The translations under genes and the position numbers were made by a program. From an uncultured Collinsella sp. (GTDB taxonomy: Bacteria; Actinomycetota; Coriobacteriia; Coriobacteriales; Coriobacteriaceae): DNA of 7,051 nucleotides. Position 1 is the stretch's first letter; the number at the start of each line of letters is the position of its first letter. The stretch lies in contig USLO01000090.1 in the NCBI GenBank assembly GCA_900555515.1, forward strand, positions 1 through 7,051, given 5' to 3'. Positions 5,204 to 7,051 of the stretch are shown here, piece after piece. Below the pieces are notes generated by a model. It searched no databases and had not been told where the DNA came from. It saw nothing but the letters and a program-made list of their open reading frames with translations.

Positions 5204-7051
5204 CTACTGCAGGTCCAGCTGGTCCAGGTATTCCTTGCCGTGCTCGGAGATATGGCGCTTGCGGCCCGCTTCGTCGTTGCCCAGCAACAGGTTAAACATG
5301 GTCTCCATCTTGGTGACGTCCTCGGGCTCCACCTTGATCAGGCGACGCGTCTCGGGGTTCATGGTGGTGAGCCACATCATGTCCGGGTCGTTCTCGCCAA
5401 GACCCTTGGAGCGGTTGATGGAGCACTTTTGGTCGCCAATCTCCTTGAGGATGCCGTTCTTCTCGAGCTCGGTGTAGGCAAAGTAGGTCTTTTCTTTGCA
5501 GTTGATCTCGTAGAGCGGCGACTCGGCGATATACACGTAGCCTTCGTCGATAAGTGTGGGAACTAGGCGGTAGAGCATGGTGAGCACGAGCGTGCGGATG
5601 TGGTAACCGTCGACGTCGGCGTCCGTACAGATGATGACCTTGTTCCAGTTAAGGTTGTCCAGGTCAAAGGCACCAAGGTTCTTGATCCGCTTGTCCTTGA
5701 TCTCCACGCCGCAGCCCAGCACACGCATGAGGTCCATGATGATGTCGGACTTAAAGATGCGCGGGTAGTCCTCCTTCAGGCAGTTGAGGATCTTGCCGCG
5801 GACGGGCATAACGCCCTGGAACTCGGCATCGCGCGAGGTGCGAATGGCGCCTGCTGCCGAGTCGCCCTCTACGATGTAGATCTCGCGGCGGCTCTTGTCC
5901 TTGGAGCGGCAGTCGATGAACTTCTGCACGCGGTTGGCCATGTCGGTCTTCTGCTGCAGGTTGGTTTTGATGCTCTGACGCGTCTTCTCGGCGTTCTCGC
6001 GCGAGCGCTTGTTGATGAGCACCTGCTCCATGATCTTGTTGGCGGCGTCTTTGTTCTCGATCAAGTAGGTCGAGAGGCGCTCCTTAAAGAAGGCCGTCAT
6101 GGCCTGCTGGATAAAGCGGTTATTGATGGCCTTCTTGGTCTGGTTTTCGTAGGACGTCTGGGTGGAGAAACAGTTGGTCACCAGTACCAGGCAGTCCTGG
6201 ACGTCTTGCCATTTGATGCCGCTTTCGTTTTTGTTGTACTTGCCCTGTTGCTTGATGTAGGCATCGATGGCGCTGGTCAGAGCGCTGCGGGCAGCCTTCT
6301 CGGGCGAGCCGCCGTTCTCGAGCCACGATGAGTTGTGGTAGTACTCCTGCATCATGAAGGTGCGAGAGAAGCACATGCATGCGGTGATTTTTACGTTGTA
6401 GTCGGGCAGGTCTTCGCGGTCGCGACCGCGACGGTCGGCCTCGATAAAGAAGGGTTCGGTGAGGTAGTCGGTACCGACCTTCTCGAGCACGTAGTCCTCG
6501 ATGCCCTTGGGGTAGCAAAAGTCCTCTTCGGAAAACTCGCCATCGTCGCCCTCAATGCGCAGGCGGAAGGTCACGTTGGCGTTGACCACGGCCTGGCGGC
6601 GCATGGTCTCGCGATACCAATCGTGGGGGATGCTGATGGAGGTAAAGACCTCAAGATCGGGGCGCCATTTGATGGTGGTGCCGGTACGGTCCTCGTCGCT
6701 GGGCTCAATCTCGAGTGCCTTCTTTTTGGCGCCGACGACCTTGCCCTTCTTAAAGTGCAGGGAGTACTTGTTACCGTCACGCCAGACGGTGACGTCCATG
6801 TACTCGGAAGCGTACTGGGTCGCGCAGGAGCCCAGGCCGTTGGTGCCGAGCGAGAAGTTGTAGTCGCCGCCCTGGTTGTTGTTATACTTGCCACCGGCGT
6901 AGAGCTCGCAGAAGACGAGCTCCCAGTTAAAGCGCTTCTCGGAAGGGTTCCAGTCGAGTGGGCAGCCACGGCCATTGTCCTCTACCTGAATGGAGCCATC
7001 GCGAAAGGCGGTAAGGGTGATGAGCTTGCCGTAGCCCTGGCGCGCCTCGTC
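5204..7051 (-). CDS. parE: Type IIA DNA topoisomerase subunit B, ParE/GyrB-like (5' end outside window)
   Basis: This is the ATPase subunit. The frame is open to the last base of the window, giving 615 visible residues; an internal ATG at 6797-6799 is not the start because family motifs precede it. In visible numbering: the end of the Bergerat N-box (DEARQGYG, 1-8, its Asn just outside), the G1 box DNGRG (25-29), the lid/G2 region LYAGGKYNN to LGTNGLGS (about 52-74), the transducer QTK lysine motif (304-306), the Toprim EGDSAAG with E395, the metal-binding DADVDG (D477, D479, D481), KGLGE (549-553) and a C-terminal tail ending in LDQLDLQ. The transducer has a long divergent stretch (YYHNSSWLENGGSPEKAA, about 237-254) that I associate with clostridial-type topoisomerase IV B subunits and not with classical GyrB. 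All key catalytic residues in view are present. About 30-50 N-terminal residues are probably missing. It is cotranscribed with the A subunit downstream. Confidence 0.9.
   Translation of the reverse strand, partial: DEARQGYGKLITLTAFRDGSIQVEDNGRGCPLDWNPSEKRFNWELVFCELYAGGKYNNNQGGDYNFSLGTNGLGSCATQYASEYMDVTVWRDGNKYSLHFKKGKVVGAKKKALEIEPSDEDRTGTTIKWRPDLEVFTSISIPHDWYRETMRRQAVVNANVTFRLRIEGDDGEFSEEDFCYPKGIEDYVLEKVGTDYLTEPFFIEADRRGRDREDLPDYNVKITACMCFSRTFMMQEYYHNSSWLENGGSPEKAARSALTSAIDAYIKQQGKYNKNESGIKWQDVQDCLVLVTNCFSTQTSYENQTKKAINNRFIQQAMTAFFKERLSTYLIENKDAANKIMEQVLINKRSRENAEKTRQSIKTNLQQKTDMANRVQKFIDCRSKDKSRREIYIVEGDSAAGAIRTSRDAEFQGVMPVRGKILNCLKEDYPRIFKSDIIMDLMRVLGCGVEIKDKRIKNLGAFDLDNLNWNKVIICTDADVDGYHIRTLVLTMLYRLVPTLIDEGYVYIAESPLYEINCKEKTYFAYTELEKNGILKEIGDQKCSINRSKGLGENDPDMMWLTTMNPETRRLIKVEPEDVTKMETMFNLLLGNDEAGRKRHISEHGKEYLDQLDLQ

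Noticed and set aside
4064..5566. Long open frame of 500 codons on the plus strand
   Set aside because: It lies antisense across both topoisomerase genes and their gap. Its Leu/Val/Asp/His-rich composition is what the complement of GC-biased third positions gives. No domain is recognisable, and both minus-strand genes have clear families.
5600..6331. Open frame of 243 codons on the plus strand
   Set aside because: It is antisense to the Toprim and transducer parts of the B subunit and has the same biased composition and no motif.

Overview
The window looks like the chromosome of a moderately high-GC gut actinobacterium of the Coriobacteriia (Collinsella/Olsenella-like). This is an inference from base composition and from gene types I remember from those genomes: a cupin/alpha-beta-hydrolase pair, a remnant of the 'ATP-binding protein' AAA family, and a Clostridia-like second type IIA topoisomerase. 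No rRNA or other taxonomic marker is present.

Layout. (1) Positions 1-1445, plus strand: two tightly coupled genes. The first is a cupin, probably the C-terminal part of a longer protein cut by the window edge. The second is an alpha/beta hydrolase in which tryptophan sits where the nucleophilic serine should be. (2) Positions 1446-2123, plus strand: a gap of about 150 bp with a hairpin next to a strong Shine-Dalgarno, then a flavodoxin-fold iron-sulfur flavoprotein with a compact four-cysteine motif. A long 14-bp-arm inverted repeat follows directly. (3) Positions 2233-2720, minus strand: the decayed 3' part of an archaeal-type AAA/winged-helix ATPase gene. It can be read through one in-frame stop and one frameshift. 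It is bordered upstream by a 19-bp-period array of TTTTGC repeats. (4) Positions 2771-2917: intergenic, with a very strong GC-rich hairpin that probably ends the topoisomerase operon. (5) Positions 2918-7051, minus strand: a two-gene operon for a type IIA topoisomerase, the B subunit (5' end outside the window) followed by the A subunit. The A subunit lacks a canonical GyrA box, so I call the pair topoisomerase IV-like (parE-parC-like).

How the parts work together. The two topoisomerase subunits should assemble into an A2B2 enzyme that passes one DNA duplex through another using ATP. The plus-strand genes look like small-molecule redox and detoxification accessory genes. The cupin and hydrolase are translationally coupled, while the flavoprotein is separated from them and may have its own control. 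The plus-strand genes converge on the minus-strand genes around 2124-2917, and that convergent zone holds the gene remnant, the repeats and both strong inverted repeats.

I found no complete new defence or mobile system. The most unusual items are the Trp-for-Ser hydrolase, the phased repeat array joined to a broken ATPase gene, the 72-nt inverted repeat, and the divergent topoisomerase with alanine at the quinolone-determining serine position.
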